Source of the DNA: Austwickia sp.
Lineage (GTDB): Bacteria; Actinomycetota; Actinomycetes; Actinomycetales; Dermatophilaceae
NCBI GenBank assembly: GCA_016699675.1
Contig: CP064985.1
Location: 1,488,001 to 1,552,000 of the forward strand
DNA: 64,000 nucleotides
Direction: 5' to 3'
In this document: one piece after another, positions 44,878 through 53,792 of the stretch
Position numbering within the stretch: the stretch's first letter is position 1
Layout: every line of letters begins with the position of its first letter
Program-made: the position numbers and the translations under genes
Notes under the pieces: generated by a model
Database searches by the model: none
What the model was told of the DNA's origin: nothing
What the model saw: only the letters and a program-made list of their open reading frames with translations

Positions 44878-45855
44878 TTAAGCCAGCCGGGCGGCCAGGC
44901 GCGCCGGGTAATCGGCCACCACCTGCGCGAACTCCGGCGGCGCCACCACCCGAAGTCGCGCCCCCAGATCGACGGCCACGGTCAACAGGTGCCAGGCCAA
45001 CCCGTCGAATGAGTCCGCGCCGACCTCGACCTCGGTGCGGAAGCCGTCGTCGTGCGGCCGCGGGTCGAGTCCCCGCACCTGGCCGACGGTCGCCGAGATC
45101 CGGTCGCGGACGGCGGCCTCCGGGGCGTCGTACCGGACCGTCACGAGATGCGCGTACGGCGCCTTGGTGACCGCGTCGCGCACGAAGGTCGCCGCGTCGG
45201 GGGCGGGTCGGGCGGCGAACCGGAAGGTGCTCGCCGTGACCTGCGCCATCCGGTCGAGCCGGAACGTCCGCCAGTCGGCGCGGGCGGGGTCGTAGGCGAG
45301 GAGGTACCAGCGGCGTCCCGTCGTGACCAACCGATACGGCTCGACGTCCCGGGAGGTGTCGGTGCCGCCGCGCGCGGCGTACCCGAACCGCACCCGCACC
45401 CGATCCCGCGCCGCCCGCGCGAGCGTCATCAACACGTCGGCATCCACCGGCGCGGCCATCCCCGGCAACGCCACGGTCGCCTCGGCGACGGCCGCGACCT
45501 CGCCGCGCAGCCGCGGCGGCAGGACCTGATCCAGCTTCGTCATGGTCCGCATGGCCGGTTCCGCGAGCGCCGCGACGCTGCCGGTGGCCGCGAGCCGCAG
45601 GCTGACCGCCACGGCCACGGCCTCGTCGTCATCGAGGAGCAGCGGCGGCAGCCGCCGTCCGGCGCCGAGCCGATAGCCGCCGCCGGCGCCGCGCTCGGCG
45701 TCCACCGGATAGCCCAGGTCACGGAGTCGGTCGACGTCGCGACGTACGGTCCGCTCCGTCACCCCGAGGCGCTCGGCCAGTTCCGGGCCGCCCCACACCG
45801 CTCGCGACTCGAACAGCGACAGCAGGCGCAGCACGCGCTGGGTGGTCTCGGCCAT
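44878..45855 (-). CDS. WYL-domain transcriptional regulator (DeoR-like helix-turn-helix)
   Basis: 325 residues from ATG. The N-terminal winged helix-turn-helix covers about residues 5-60 (TQRVLRLLSLFESRAVWGGP, RTVRRDVDRLRDLGYPVDAE); the WYL domain follows (VEPYRLVTTGRRWYLLAYDP) and a C-terminal WCX domain. WYL domains sense nucleic acid or small ligands. It is divergent from a DinB-family protein with 61 bases between, a frequent actinobacterial pair, so it probably regulates that gene. Confidence 0.92.
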   Translation of the reverse strand: MAETTQRVLRLLSLFESRAVWGGPELAERLGVTERTVRRDVDRLRDLGYPVDAERGAGGGYRLGAGRRLPPLLLDDDEAVAVAVSLRLAATGSVAALAEPAMRTMTKLDQVLPPRLRGEVAAVAEATVALPGMAAPVDADVLMTLARAARDRVRVRFGYAARGGTDTSRDVEPYRLVTTGRRWYLLAYDPARADWRTFRLDRMAQVTASTFRFAARPAPDAATFVRDAVTKAPYAHLVTVRYDAPEAAVRDRISATVGQVRGLDPRPHDDGFRTEVEVGADSFDGLAWHLLTVAVDLGARLRVVAPPEFAQVVADYPARLAARLA

Positions 45856-45916
45856 GCCACCAGCGTCGCAGAGCCAGCGGACCGAAACTGTCCTGAATGC
45901 TCGGGAGGGTACCGGC

Positions 45917-46525
45917 ATGACGCAAACACCGAGCACGAACCCCCAGCCCACCGGCCCCGGGCCGGACTGGACCCACGAGCTGGTGGAGCAGATCGACTGG
46001 CACTGGCGGCAGCAGCTCCGGCCGCGGCTGGAGGGGCTGACCGACGCCGAGTACTTCTGGGAGCCCGCCCCGGGATCCTGGACCGTACGGCGTCGCGGCG
46101 AACCCGGCCCGGTCCCCGCCGAGGCGGGCGGCCTGCAGGGCGGGTCCGGCGACTGGGTGATCGACTTCGCCTGGCCCGAGCCGGTGCCCGCCCCGATCAC
46201 GACGATCGCGTGGCGACTCGGGCACCTCATCGTCGGCGTGCTGGCCGTGCGGACGGCGAGCCACTTCGGCGGCGAGGCGGACTACATGAGCTGGCCGTAC
46301 GCCGGGACCGCGGCGGAGGCCGTGGCGCAGCTCGACGAGCAGTACGACGCGTGGATCGGGCACCTGCGCGCACTGGACGCGGCCGCGCTGGCCAGGCCGT
46401 GCGGGGCCGCCGAGGGACCGTACGCCGACGAGCCCTTCGCCACCCTGATCCTGCACATCAACCGCGAACTCATCCACCACGGCGCCGAGATTGCACTGCT
46501 CCGGGATTTGTTCGCGCACCGCTGA
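45917..46525 (+). CDS. DinB-family protein
   Basis: 202 residues from ATG with GGGAGGG ahead. It has the four-helix bundle pattern of DinB-like proteins (TTIAWRLGHLIVGVLAVRTA, LILHINRELIHHGAEIALLR) with histidines spaced for metal binding. In actinobacteria this superfamily includes mycothiol- or bacillithiol-dependent transferases. The divergent WYL regulator likely controls it. The substrate is unknown. Confidence 0.85.
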   Translation: MTQTPSTNPQPTGPGPDWTHELVEQIDWHWRQQLRPRLEGLTDAEYFWEPAPGSWTVRRRGEPGPVPAEAGGLQGGSGDWVIDFAWPEPVPAPITTIAWRLGHLIVGVLAVRTASHFGGEADYMSWPYAGTAAEAVAQLDEQYDAWIGHLRALDAAALARPCGAAEGPYADEPFATLILHINRELIHHGAEIALLRDLFAHR

Positions 46526-46561
46526 CCCGATCACTGCCCACGGTTGTAGTTATGTCCGAAT

Positions 46562-46621
46562 GACCGTTCGTGACCAGCACAAAGGGTGCCATGGCACCCA
46601 AAGGGCTGGTCGTGAGCGGTC
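46562..46621. repeat. 60-bp intergenic palindromic repeat, copy 2
   Basis: Near-identical to 39318-39377, with the central palindrome GGTGCCATGGCACC and arms GACCGTTCGTGACCAGC / GCTGGTCGTGAGCGGTC. It lies between the two DinB-family genes. Confidence 0.75.
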
Positions 46622-46702
46622 GATACCCAACACCCGGCAACGCCCAAGCGCGCCATCGACACCAAGCCGCGAAGAGCCCCGCACCCTCAGGAGGGATCAC
46701 CC

Positions 46703-47290
46703 ATGTTCCAGCCCGGACTGCATGACGAGATCGAGACCTACGTTGGCTACCTGCTCACCCAGATCGAGGGCCTGCGCGAGTCCGCGTACGGGCTCACCGA
46801 GGAGCAGGCCCGCCTCACCCCCTGCCGCAGCGCCCTGTCGATCGGGGGGCTGCTCAAGCACGCGGCCTACGTCCTCGCCGGCCGCGCCCGACGGGCCGAC
46901 CTGGGCGGCGAGCCCCCCACGCCCGAGCAGTTCGCCGAGCACGCGAAGGCGTTCATGGGCAGCTTCGCGCTGACCGAGGACGAGACCCTCGCCGGGACGC
47001 TCGCCGAGTTCGACCGGGCGGCCGCGGAGTTCGTGGCCGACGTCCGCCGGACCGACCCGGGCGCCGAAACCGTCGAGCCGCCCGCCCCCTGGGACAACCG
47101 GCCGGACCCCGCCCCGGCGTACGAGCGCTTCCAGATGGTCCACGCCATCGAGGAACTCGCCCGGCATGCGGGGCACGCGGACATCATCCGCGAGCAGATC
47201 GACGGGGCCCAGGCCATGTCGCTGCACTTCGCCGCCGCCGGCATGCCCGGCAACCAGTTCGTGCAGCCCTGGCGGCCGGCCGACGCCTGA
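46703..47290 (+). CDS. DinB-family protein (DUF664 type)
   Basis: 195 residues from ATG with AGGAGGG ahead. It begins MFQPGLHDEIETYVGYLLTQ and has the conserved His-containing helices LLKHAAYV and AIEELARHAGHADIIREQID, where the HAGHADIIRE segment is diagnostic of the DUF664/DinB group. Probably a thiol-dependent transferase or hydrolase; the reaction is not known. Not homologous in detail to the preceding DinB protein beyond the superfamily. Confidence 0.88.
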   Translation: MFQPGLHDEIETYVGYLLTQIEGLRESAYGLTEEQARLTPCRSALSIGGLLKHAAYVLAGRARRADLGGEPPTPEQFAEHAKAFMGSFALTEDETLAGTLAEFDRAAAEFVADVRRTDPGAETVEPPAPWDNRPDPAPAYERFQMVHAIEELARHAGHADIIREQIDGAQAMSLHFAAAGMPGNQFVQPWRPADA

Positions 47291-47308
47291 CCGGGAGCAT
47301 TCGCTCGG

Positions 47309-48799
47309 CTACTCGGCCCCGGTGCGGGACTCGGGCTGCTCCGCCCACCAGCGGCGCAGCTCGACCTCGGCGGCCTCCTTGCCGACCGGTCCGGCGTCGA
47401 GGCGCAGGGCGAGCAGGTGCTGGTACGCGCGGCCGAGCACCCGGCCCGGCGGAATCCCGAGGATCGCCCCGATCTCGTTGCCGTCGAGCTCGGGGCGCAC
47501 CTTGGCCAGCTCCTCCTCGGCCGTCAGGCGCTCGATGCGGGCCTCGAGGTCGGCGTACGTCGCCTGCAGCCGCGCGGCCTTGCGCGCGTTGCGCGTCGTG
47601 CAGTCCGCGCGGGTCAGCCGGTGGAGCCGGGGCAGAAGCGGACCGGCATCCGTGACATAACGCCGTACGGCGGAGTCGGTCCACTCGCCGGCGCCGTACC
47701 CGTGGAACCGCAGGTGCAGCTCGACCAGGCGGGAGACGGCCTTGATGGTGTCCTTGTCGTACCGCAGCGCCCGCATCCGCCGCGCCGTCATCTTCGCGCC
47801 GACGACCTCGTGGTGGTGGAAGCTCACGCCGCCGCCGGGCTCGAACCGCCGGGTCGCGGGCTTGCCGATGTCGTGCAGCAGCGCCGCCAGGCGCAGCACG
47901 AGGTCCGGCCCGGGGACGTCCTGTTCTGGTGCGGTCGGGGGCGATTCCAGGGCGATGGCCTGGCCCAGCACCGTCAGGGAGTGCTCGTAGACGTCCTTGT
48001 GCCGGTGGTGCTCGTCGATCTCCAGGCGCAGCGCCGGCAGCTCCGGCACCACCCGCTCGGCCAGGCCCGTCTCCACGAACGCCCGGATGCCCGGGGTGGG
48101 GTCGGGGGCGAGGAGCAGCTTGCTCAGCTCGTCCCGGACGCGCTCGGCGGACACGATCTCCAGCGTCCCGGCCATCTGCTCCATCGCGGCCCGCACGGCC
48201 GGGTCGAGCTGCGACCCCAGCTGGGCCACGAACCGCGCGGCCCGCATCATCCGCAGCGGGTCGTCGGCGAAGCTCACCTCCGGCGGACCGGGGGTACGCA
48301 GGCGGCTCGCCGCGAGGTCCGCGAGGCCGTCGTGCGGGTCGACGAACGTCAGGTCGGGCAGGCGCAGCGCCATCGCGTTCACCGTGAAGTCGCGGCGGCG
48401 CAGGTCGTCGGTCAGCGAGTCGCCGAACTCGACGAGGGGCTTGCGGGAGGTGCGGTCGTAGGCGTCGGCGCGGTACGTCGTGATCTCGATGGTCTGCGCC
48501 GCCCCGGCGTACTGCTTGCGCAGCCCGATCGTCCCGAACGCCCGGCCGACGTCCCACTGCGCGTCGGCCCAGCCCGCGGTGAGGGCCTCGATCCGCTCCG
48601 GCCGCGCGGAGGTGGTCAGGTCGAGGTCGAGCGAGGTGCGCCCCAGGAAGGCATCCCGCACCGGCCCGCCGACGAGGGCCAGCTCGTGGCCGTCGGCGGC
48701 GAAGATCGCGCCGAGTTCCTGGAGCAGCGGAAGCACCGGCGCGAGGCGGCGCACGGCCTGGCGCAGCAGGGCATCGACGTCGGTGGTGGGCGCGGGCAC
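47309..48799 (-). CDS. CCA tRNA nucleotidyltransferase
   Basis: 496 residues from GTG with GGGGA ahead. The nucleotidyltransferase head contains LALVGGPVRDAFLGRTSLDL (the GG-x-VRD and DxD motifs), RRRDFTVNAMALRL, then the RNA-binding domain (DPLRMMRAARFVAQLG) and an HD domain (ALLHDIGKPATR, with FHHHEVVGA). It adds CCA to tRNA 3' ends. It is divergent from the Nudix gene at 48983, the same arrangement as in mycobacteria (pcnA next to the murJ cluster). Confidence 0.95.
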   Translation of the reverse strand: MPAPTTDVDALLRQAVRRLAPVLPLLQELGAIFAADGHELALVGGPVRDAFLGRTSLDLDLTTSARPERIEALTAGWADAQWDVGRAFGTIGLRKQYAGAAQTIEITTYRADAYDRTSRKPLVEFGDSLTDDLRRRDFTVNAMALRLPDLTFVDPHDGLADLAASRLRTPGPPEVSFADDPLRMMRAARFVAQLGSQLDPAVRAAMEQMAGTLEIVSAERVRDELSKLLLAPDPTPGIRAFVETGLAERVVPELPALRLEIDEHHRHKDVYEHSLTVLGQAIALESPPTAPEQDVPGPDLVLRLAALLHDIGKPATRRFEPGGGVSFHHHEVVGAKMTARRMRALRYDKDTIKAVSRLVELHLRFHGYGAGEWTDSAVRRYVTDAGPLLPRLHRLTRADCTTRNARKAARLQATYADLEARIERLTAEEELAKVRPELDGNEIGAILGIPPGRVLGRAYQHLLALRLDAGPVGKEAAEVELRRWWAEQPESRTGAE

Positions 48800-48982
48800 G
48801 GTCCCCAAGCCTAAAGGGGGCGGCGGCGGCGAGGGGACGTCGGGTGCGCCGGGGCAGCGACCGTACGCCGGTCGCGCGGCGGCAGGGACCTGTAGGCCGG
48901 GCGCACCGGCGGCAGGGACCCGTACGCCGGGCGCGCGGAACGGCGTCGTCGTCCCGGCAGGGGCGCCGGATACAGTGACAGG

Positions 48983-49465
48983 ATGACCGCCTCCCCGCGC
49001 CCGGACCGCCTGCCTCGGCGGCTTCCGGCCGTGTCGGAGACGTCGGCCGGCGGCATCGTCGTGGACGTTTGGGAAGGTCAGGCCCGCATTGCCGTCATCG
49101 CCCGCCGCAACCGCGCGGGCCGGGTCGAGTGGTGTCTGCCGAAGGGTCACCAGGAGGGTGACGAGACGCTCGAGCAGACCGCGGCCCGGGAGGTCGCGGA
49201 GGAGACCGGCATCGAGGGGCGAGTGCTCACGGTGTTGGGCACCATCGACTACTGGTTCAGCACCCAGGAGAAGCGGGTGCACAAGATCGTCCACCACTAC
49301 CTGCTCGAGGCCATCGGCGGGGAACTGACGGTGGAGAACGACCCCGACCGGGAAGCCATCGACGTCAAGTGGTTCCCGCTGACGTCGGTGCACGAGCGCC
49401 TCACCTTCCCCAACGAACGCCGAATCGCACGCCTCGCGTGGGAGAGGCTGGCTGGCCAGCGATGA
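48983..49465 (+). CDS. Nudix hydrolase (MutT-like)
   Basis: 160 residues. The Nudix box G-x5-E-x7-REUxEExGU is complete (GHQEGDETLEQTAAREVAEE then TGI). It follows SAGGIVV and WCLPKGH. The position before DUF6049 and murJ matches Rv3908 of Mycobacterium tuberculosis. Substrate probably an oxidised or diphosphate nucleotide; not fixed by sequence. Its stop overlaps the next start (ATGA). Confidence 0.93.
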   Translation: MTASPRPDRLPRRLPAVSETSAGGIVVDVWEGQARIAVIARRNRAGRVEWCLPKGHQEGDETLEQTAAREVAEETGIEGRVLTVLGTIDYWFSTQEKRVHKIVHHYLLEAIGGELTVENDPDREAIDVKWFPLTSVHERLTFPNERRIARLAWERLAGQR

Positions 49466-51846
49466 CGCCCCAGCCACGGCGAGCCAGGACAGCGGCCGGT
49501 GCGCGCGTCCGCCGCGCCGGATGGTCCCTGGCGCTGACCGCGGCGGTGCTCCTCCCCACGTCGGCGTGCGGCTCGCCGGACGGCATCCCGGCCGCCGCCA
49601 CGAGCTCGGCCACCTGGGAGGTGCACGGGACTGGCGCCGGCCCGTCGGCGGGCTCTGCAGGCGCCCCGGCCGCCATGGTGGTCGGCCGCCCCGCCGCGGC
49701 CGACGGGGAACGCACACTCCCGTACCCCGAGCTGCTCCCCCGCACGATCGGCGAAGCCCCCCTCACCCTCACGCTCGGCCAGCTCCGACCGGCGATCGCG
49801 ACCCCCGGCACGACGAGCGGCCTCGACGTCACCCTCACCAACCAGGGCCTGACCAGCACCGCGCCCACCCTGCAGGCGCGGGTCGGTGCCCAGCTGACGA
49901 CCCGAGCCGACCTCGACGCCCCCATCGACTACGGCGCGACGACGCCCATCAGCGACGCCGTACCCGTCCCCACCCTCGCCCCCGGAGCCAGCGCCACCGT
50001 GCACCTGACGATCCGGGCGGAGACGCTCGGCCAGGGGGCGCCGTACGGCGTGTTCCCGCTCCTCGTCCAGGCCGCCGAGGGGCCGGCCTCCGCCACCATC
50101 CGCACGTACCTGCCGTTCGAGCGGCGCAAGGAGTACGAGCCGCTGGACTTCTCGGTGGCCATGCCCCTCACGCCCGACCCGGACCCGGCGCTCAGCGGCG
50201 GGTCGCCCGCGGCGACCGAGGCCGCGTGGAGCAGGGTGACCGCGACCGGGTCGCGACTGGATCGGATCCTGGCCGGTACGGCGGGGACGCAGGTGACGTA
50301 CATCGTGGACCCCGCCGTCCTCGCGCCGAGCCCCACCCGAACCGCCCCGACCGCTCCGGGCTCGCCGGCGGCCACCGGCACCGGGTCCGGCATCGGGTCT
50401 GCGCCGGCCACCGGCAGCACCACCGGCACGACCCGTCCCACCGCGTCGACGCCCGCTGCCCCGACCCCCACCCCCGGCGCGAGCACGACCCCGCCGCCCA
50501 GCCCGGCCCGCGAGGCGTTCGCGGGTCGGCTCGCGACGCTGGCGAGCACCCATCCGATCTGGTCGCTGCCGACCGAGGACCCGGACGTCTCCGAGCTGCT
50601 GCACGAGGACGTAGCGGCCTCGACCCTGGCCCGGGTGGTCGGCGACGACGGCCGCGTGGCGACCCGACTCTCCCCGGCGTCGCTGACTCGGGTCGCGTGG
50701 CCCCACGGCGCGATCGGCACGGATCAGGTGCGGCGCGTGGCCGCGGCGTACGGGCCCAGCTGGACCGGCCCCCTCGTCCTGCCGCTCGCCGACAGCCAGG
50801 AGCCCGGCTGGACCGGCGATGCGGCCCGCAAGTTCAGCGACGGGCCGGCGGTCCTGGCGTACGACGAGACGCTGAGCCGGCTCCTCGCCAACTCGGCGGG
50901 CGCCCCCGCGAGCGCCGGGCCGGGGCTGACGCAGCGGTTCCTCGCGGAGACGATGACGATCCTGCAGGAGTTCCCGGGTCGATCCCGGCGGCTCCTCGCC
51001 CTCGCCCCGCGCGACGTGGACCCCGAACCGACGACGTTGGCGGCGCTGCTGCGCACGGCGGACAGCACGCCCTGGCTGCGGACCACGCCCACCGACGAGC
51101 TGGTGGCGGCGACCCGCGAGCCCGCGGCGCCGGCCGCCCTGGCGCCGGACGACGCCGCCAGCCGCCCGGATCCCTTCCCGTCGGGCGGCTCCCCCCTCGA
51201 TGACCAGGCGGTGGACACCGTCGAGACCGATCTGCGCCGGCTCGACGGCCTCGGCCAGATCCTCCCGCCGGACGCCACGACCGCGGTCGCGGCGCGCCAG
51301 GCCGTGACCAGCCTGCTCTCGACGCGGTGGCGCGGCCAGGAGGCCGGCTGGGAGGCGGCGCGGACCGGGGTTCGCACCCGGGTAGACGGCCTGCTCTCCG
51401 GGGTCGCCGTCATCGAACCCAGCCCGGTCAACTTCTTCGCCGACTCCGGCACGTTGGCGTTCACGGTCGTCAACGGCCTCGACGTGGATGTCCACGACGT
51501 CCAGCTGCGGCTGATCCCGCACGGCCGGATGACGCGGCTGCGGCTGCCCAGCACGCCGTACGTGTTGTCCATCGCGGCCCGCAGCCGCGCCACCGTGAAG
51601 GTGCCCGTCGAGGCGCTCGCCGCCGGGCCGACCGTCGTGTCGGCTCAGGTCACTTCGCCGGACGGCACTAGGCTCGGGGCGCAGGACGCGACCCTCACGG
51701 TGCAGGTGCAGCCGAGCACCGGCTGGCTCGTCCTCGGGATCGGCGGCGCGGCCGGCGCTGTCTTCCTCGTCGGCCTGTTCCGGACCATCCGCCGGAACCG
51801 TCCCCGCGTCAGCGCGCAGGATCTTGAGGAGATCGACCTCGAATGA
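49462..51846 (+). CDS. DUF6049-family secreted membrane protein
   Basis: 794 residues from ATG. There is a lipoprotein-like or signal segment at the N-terminus (SLALTAAVLLPTSACGSPDG, possible lipobox TSAC), a large extracellular part and one membrane helix near the C-terminus (WLVLGIGGAAGAVFLVGLF, about residues 754-772) followed by a short basic/acidic tail. The region PATGSTTGTTRPTASTPA at about residues 310-340 is a Thr/Pro-rich linker. The family is always found before murJ in actinobacteria (Rv3909 in M. tuberculosis), so a role in cell-wall assembly is inferred. The molecular function is unknown. Confidence 0.85.
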   Translation: MTPQPRRARTAAGARVRRAGWSLALTAAVLLPTSACGSPDGIPAAATSSATWEVHGTGAGPSAGSAGAPAAMVVGRPAAADGERTLPYPELLPRTIGEAPLTLTLGQLRPAIATPGTTSGLDVTLTNQGLTSTAPTLQARVGAQLTTRADLDAPIDYGATTPISDAVPVPTLAPGASATVHLTIRAETLGQGAPYGVFPLLVQAAEGPASATIRTYLPFERRKEYEPLDFSVAMPLTPDPDPALSGGSPAATEAAWSRVTATGSRLDRILAGTAGTQVTYIVDPAVLAPSPTRTAPTAPGSPAATGTGSGIGSAPATGSTTGTTRPTASTPAAPTPTPGASTTPPPSPAREAFAGRLATLASTHPIWSLPTEDPDVSELLHEDVAASTLARVVGDDGRVATRLSPASLTRVAWPHGAIGTDQVRRVAAAYGPSWTGPLVLPLADSQEPGWTGDAARKFSDGPAVLAYDETLSRLLANSAGAPASAGPGLTQRFLAETMTILQEFPGRSRRLLALAPRDVDPEPTTLAALLRTADSTPWLRTTPTDELVAATREPAAPAALAPDDAASRPDPFPSGGSPLDDQAVDTVETDLRRLDGLGQILPPDATTAVAARQAVTSLLSTRWRGQEAGWEAARTGVRTRVDGLLSGVAVIEPSPVNFFADSGTLAFTVVNGLDVDVHDVQLRLIPHGRMTRLRLPSTPYVLSIAARSRATVKVPVEALAAGPTVVSAQVTSPDGTRLGAQDATLTVQVQPSTGWLVLGIGGAAGAVFLVGLFRTIRRNRPRVSAQDLEEIDLE

Positions 51847-51877
51847 GCCTCGAAACGAACCTCGACAGGGACCTCGG

Positions 51878-53581
51878 ATGAGCACCGAGACGAGCGCCGA
51901 GGACACCGTCGCCCGGACCCCCGCACCCGACCCGACCGAGGAGCCCCGCGCCAAGGACGCGGTGGCCCGCGGCAGCATGCTGATGGCGTCGGGCAGCCTG
52001 GTGTCCCGGGTGCTGGGCGTGATCCGCACGACGATGATCGCCGGCATCTTCGGCATCGTCACGGCGGCCGGCGACGCGTTCACAGTGGCCAACACGCTCC
52101 CGACCACGGTCTACATGCTGCTGGCGGCCGGCGTGATCAACGCGGTCTTCGTGCCGCAGCTGACGCGGGCGGCGGAGCGGGAGGACGGCGGGGTCGAGTA
52201 CGTCGACCGCCTCATCACCCTCTCCCTGCTCATCATGGCCGGCGCCACCGTGCTCGCCGTACCACTGGCCCCCGCGCTCGTCTGGCTTTTCGCGCCGCAC
52301 GGGAAGGACGAGTGGCCGGGCGCGACGTTCGATCTGTCGGTGAGCTTCGCGTACGTCGTCCTCCCCGCGGTGTTCTTCTACGGCCTGTACGCCGTCCTCG
52401 GTCAGGTCCTCAACGCGCGGAACCGATTCGGCGCCTACGGCTGGGCACCCGCCCTGTGCAACGTGGTCTGGCTCGTGGGGCTGGGCACGTTCATGGTGCT
52501 CTACCCCGGCAAGGGCCGGGCCGTCGAGGACTGGACCGGACCGATGATCGCCCTGGTGGGCGGGTCGCTCACGGTCGGCGTGGCGTTGCAGGCCCTGGTG
52601 CTGCTGATCCCGCTCCTGCGGTCCGGCTGGCGCTACCGGCCGCGGTTCGGGTTCCGCGGGGTCGGATTGGGTACAGCGGGCCGGGTGGCCGCCTGGACCG
52701 TCGCGGGGATCGCGGTCACGCAGGCGGCGCTCGCGGTGGCCTCGCAGGTCCTGACCTCGGTGCACGGCGAGGGCGTCGGCCGGCTGGGCTACGACAGCGC
52801 CTTCTTCCTGTTCATGACCCCGCACGGGCTGATCTCCGTCTCACTCGCGACGGCCCTGTTCACGGCCCTGTCGAGCGCGGCGGCCCGGCGCGACATGCCG
52901 GGGATGCGCGCGCAGCTCCGGCGCGGCCTGCGGCTGATCGGCGTGGCGACGATTCCGACGACGGTCGCGGGGCTGTGCCTGGCGAACGCCGGCACCGCGG
53001 TCGTCTTCTGGGGCAACCCGATGGAGGACACCCGCCAGCTCGCGCAGGTCTTCATGGTGCTGGTGCTGGCGCTGCTGCCGTTCGGGGTGTTCTTCCTGGT
53101 GCAGCGGGCGTTCTATGCCTTCGAGGACGCGCGCGCGCCGTTCTACCTCTCGCTGATCGCGGCCGTGGTGTTCGCGGCCGGCGCGCTCTTGGCGCTGCTC
53201 GCGCCGCCGGAGCTCCGCGCCGTCGGGGTGGCCGTGGGGGCCACGGTCTCCGACGTGGTCGCGGCCGTCGTCGGCCTGAAGTGGGTGGCGGCCCAGCTTG
53301 GCGGGATGCGGCTCATGGACGTCGCCGAGACCTGGACGCGAGCACTGTTCGCGTCGCTGGTCGCCGGGTTGTGGACGCTCCTGGTGGTCGGCATCCTCCA
53401 GGCCGTCGCGCCGAACCGGCTGTGCGCCGTGCTCACGCTGCTCCTGGGCGGTGGCGTGTTCGCCGTCGTCTACCTCGCGGCCGGCCGGTGGCTGCACCTG
53501 CGCGAGCTGACCGAGCTACTCGCCCCGCTGCAGCGCCGCCTGGGTCGGCGGGGGACGTCCCGACGCACCAGCAGTCGCTGA
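51878..53581 (+). CDS. murJ: Lipid II flippase MurJ
   Basis: 567 residues from ATG with an AGGGA site; an upstream in-frame start is possible. About fourteen helices of the MviN family, with the early signature SLVSRVLGVIRTTMIAGIFG and VPQLTRAAEREDGG. It moves lipid II across the membrane for peptidoglycan synthesis. In mycobacteria MurJ has a pseudokinase domain fused at its C-terminus; here it is a separate gene downstream (53793). Confidence 0.95.
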   Translation: MSTETSAEDTVARTPAPDPTEEPRAKDAVARGSMLMASGSLVSRVLGVIRTTMIAGIFGIVTAAGDAFTVANTLPTTVYMLLAAGVINAVFVPQLTRAAEREDGGVEYVDRLITLSLLIMAGATVLAVPLAPALVWLFAPHGKDEWPGATFDLSVSFAYVVLPAVFFYGLYAVLGQVLNARNRFGAYGWAPALCNVVWLVGLGTFMVLYPGKGRAVEDWTGPMIALVGGSLTVGVALQALVLLIPLLRSGWRYRPRFGFRGVGLGTAGRVAAWTVAGIAVTQAALAVASQVLTSVHGEGVGRLGYDSAFFLFMTPHGLISVSLATALFTALSSAAARRDMPGMRAQLRRGLRLIGVATIPTTVAGLCLANAGTAVVFWGNPMEDTRQLAQVFMVLVLALLPFGVFFLVQRAFYAFEDARAPFYLSLIAAVVFAAGALLALLAPPELRAVGVAVGATVSDVVAAVVGLKWVAAQLGGMRLMDVAETWTRALFASLVAGLWTLLVVGILQAVAPNRLCAVLTLLLGGGVFAVVYLAAGRWLHLRELTELLAPLQRRLGRRGTSRRTSSR

Positions 53582-53792
53582 CAGCGGGGCCGCCAGAACG
53601 GCTGCGATAGCCGGGTCGGCTTCGTCGGCCAGCCGGGTTTCGTCAGCCAGGTCGGCAGCGAGGGTACGGGCCTCGGACAGCTCGGCGCGACGCGCCTCGA
53701 GGGTCACGGGGGCGAACGGGCGTTCGCCCTAGACTGACTCGGACGACGACAGCGGCGCCGCTCAGGGTGCCTTTCGCGACAAAGGAGCTGGC

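Noticed and set aside
45856..45916. Regulator-binding palindrome between the WYL and DinB genes
   Set aside because: ACTGTCCTGA is suggestive, but I could not see a convincing inverted or direct repeat in 61 bases.
44878..46230. Longer version (450 residues) of the WYL regulator
   Set aside because: The extra N-terminal 125 residues overlap the divergent DinB gene and its promoter; the winged helix starts at MAETTQRV.
47309..49717. An 802-residue form of the CCA-adding enzyme
   Set aside because: The extension overlaps the Nudix gene on the other strand and has no similarity to the family; the start at 48799 fits.
49297..52107. 936-residue minus-strand frame over DUF6049 and murJ
   Set aside because: Composition is Arg/Gly/Ala without motifs; both plus-strand genes below it are clear.
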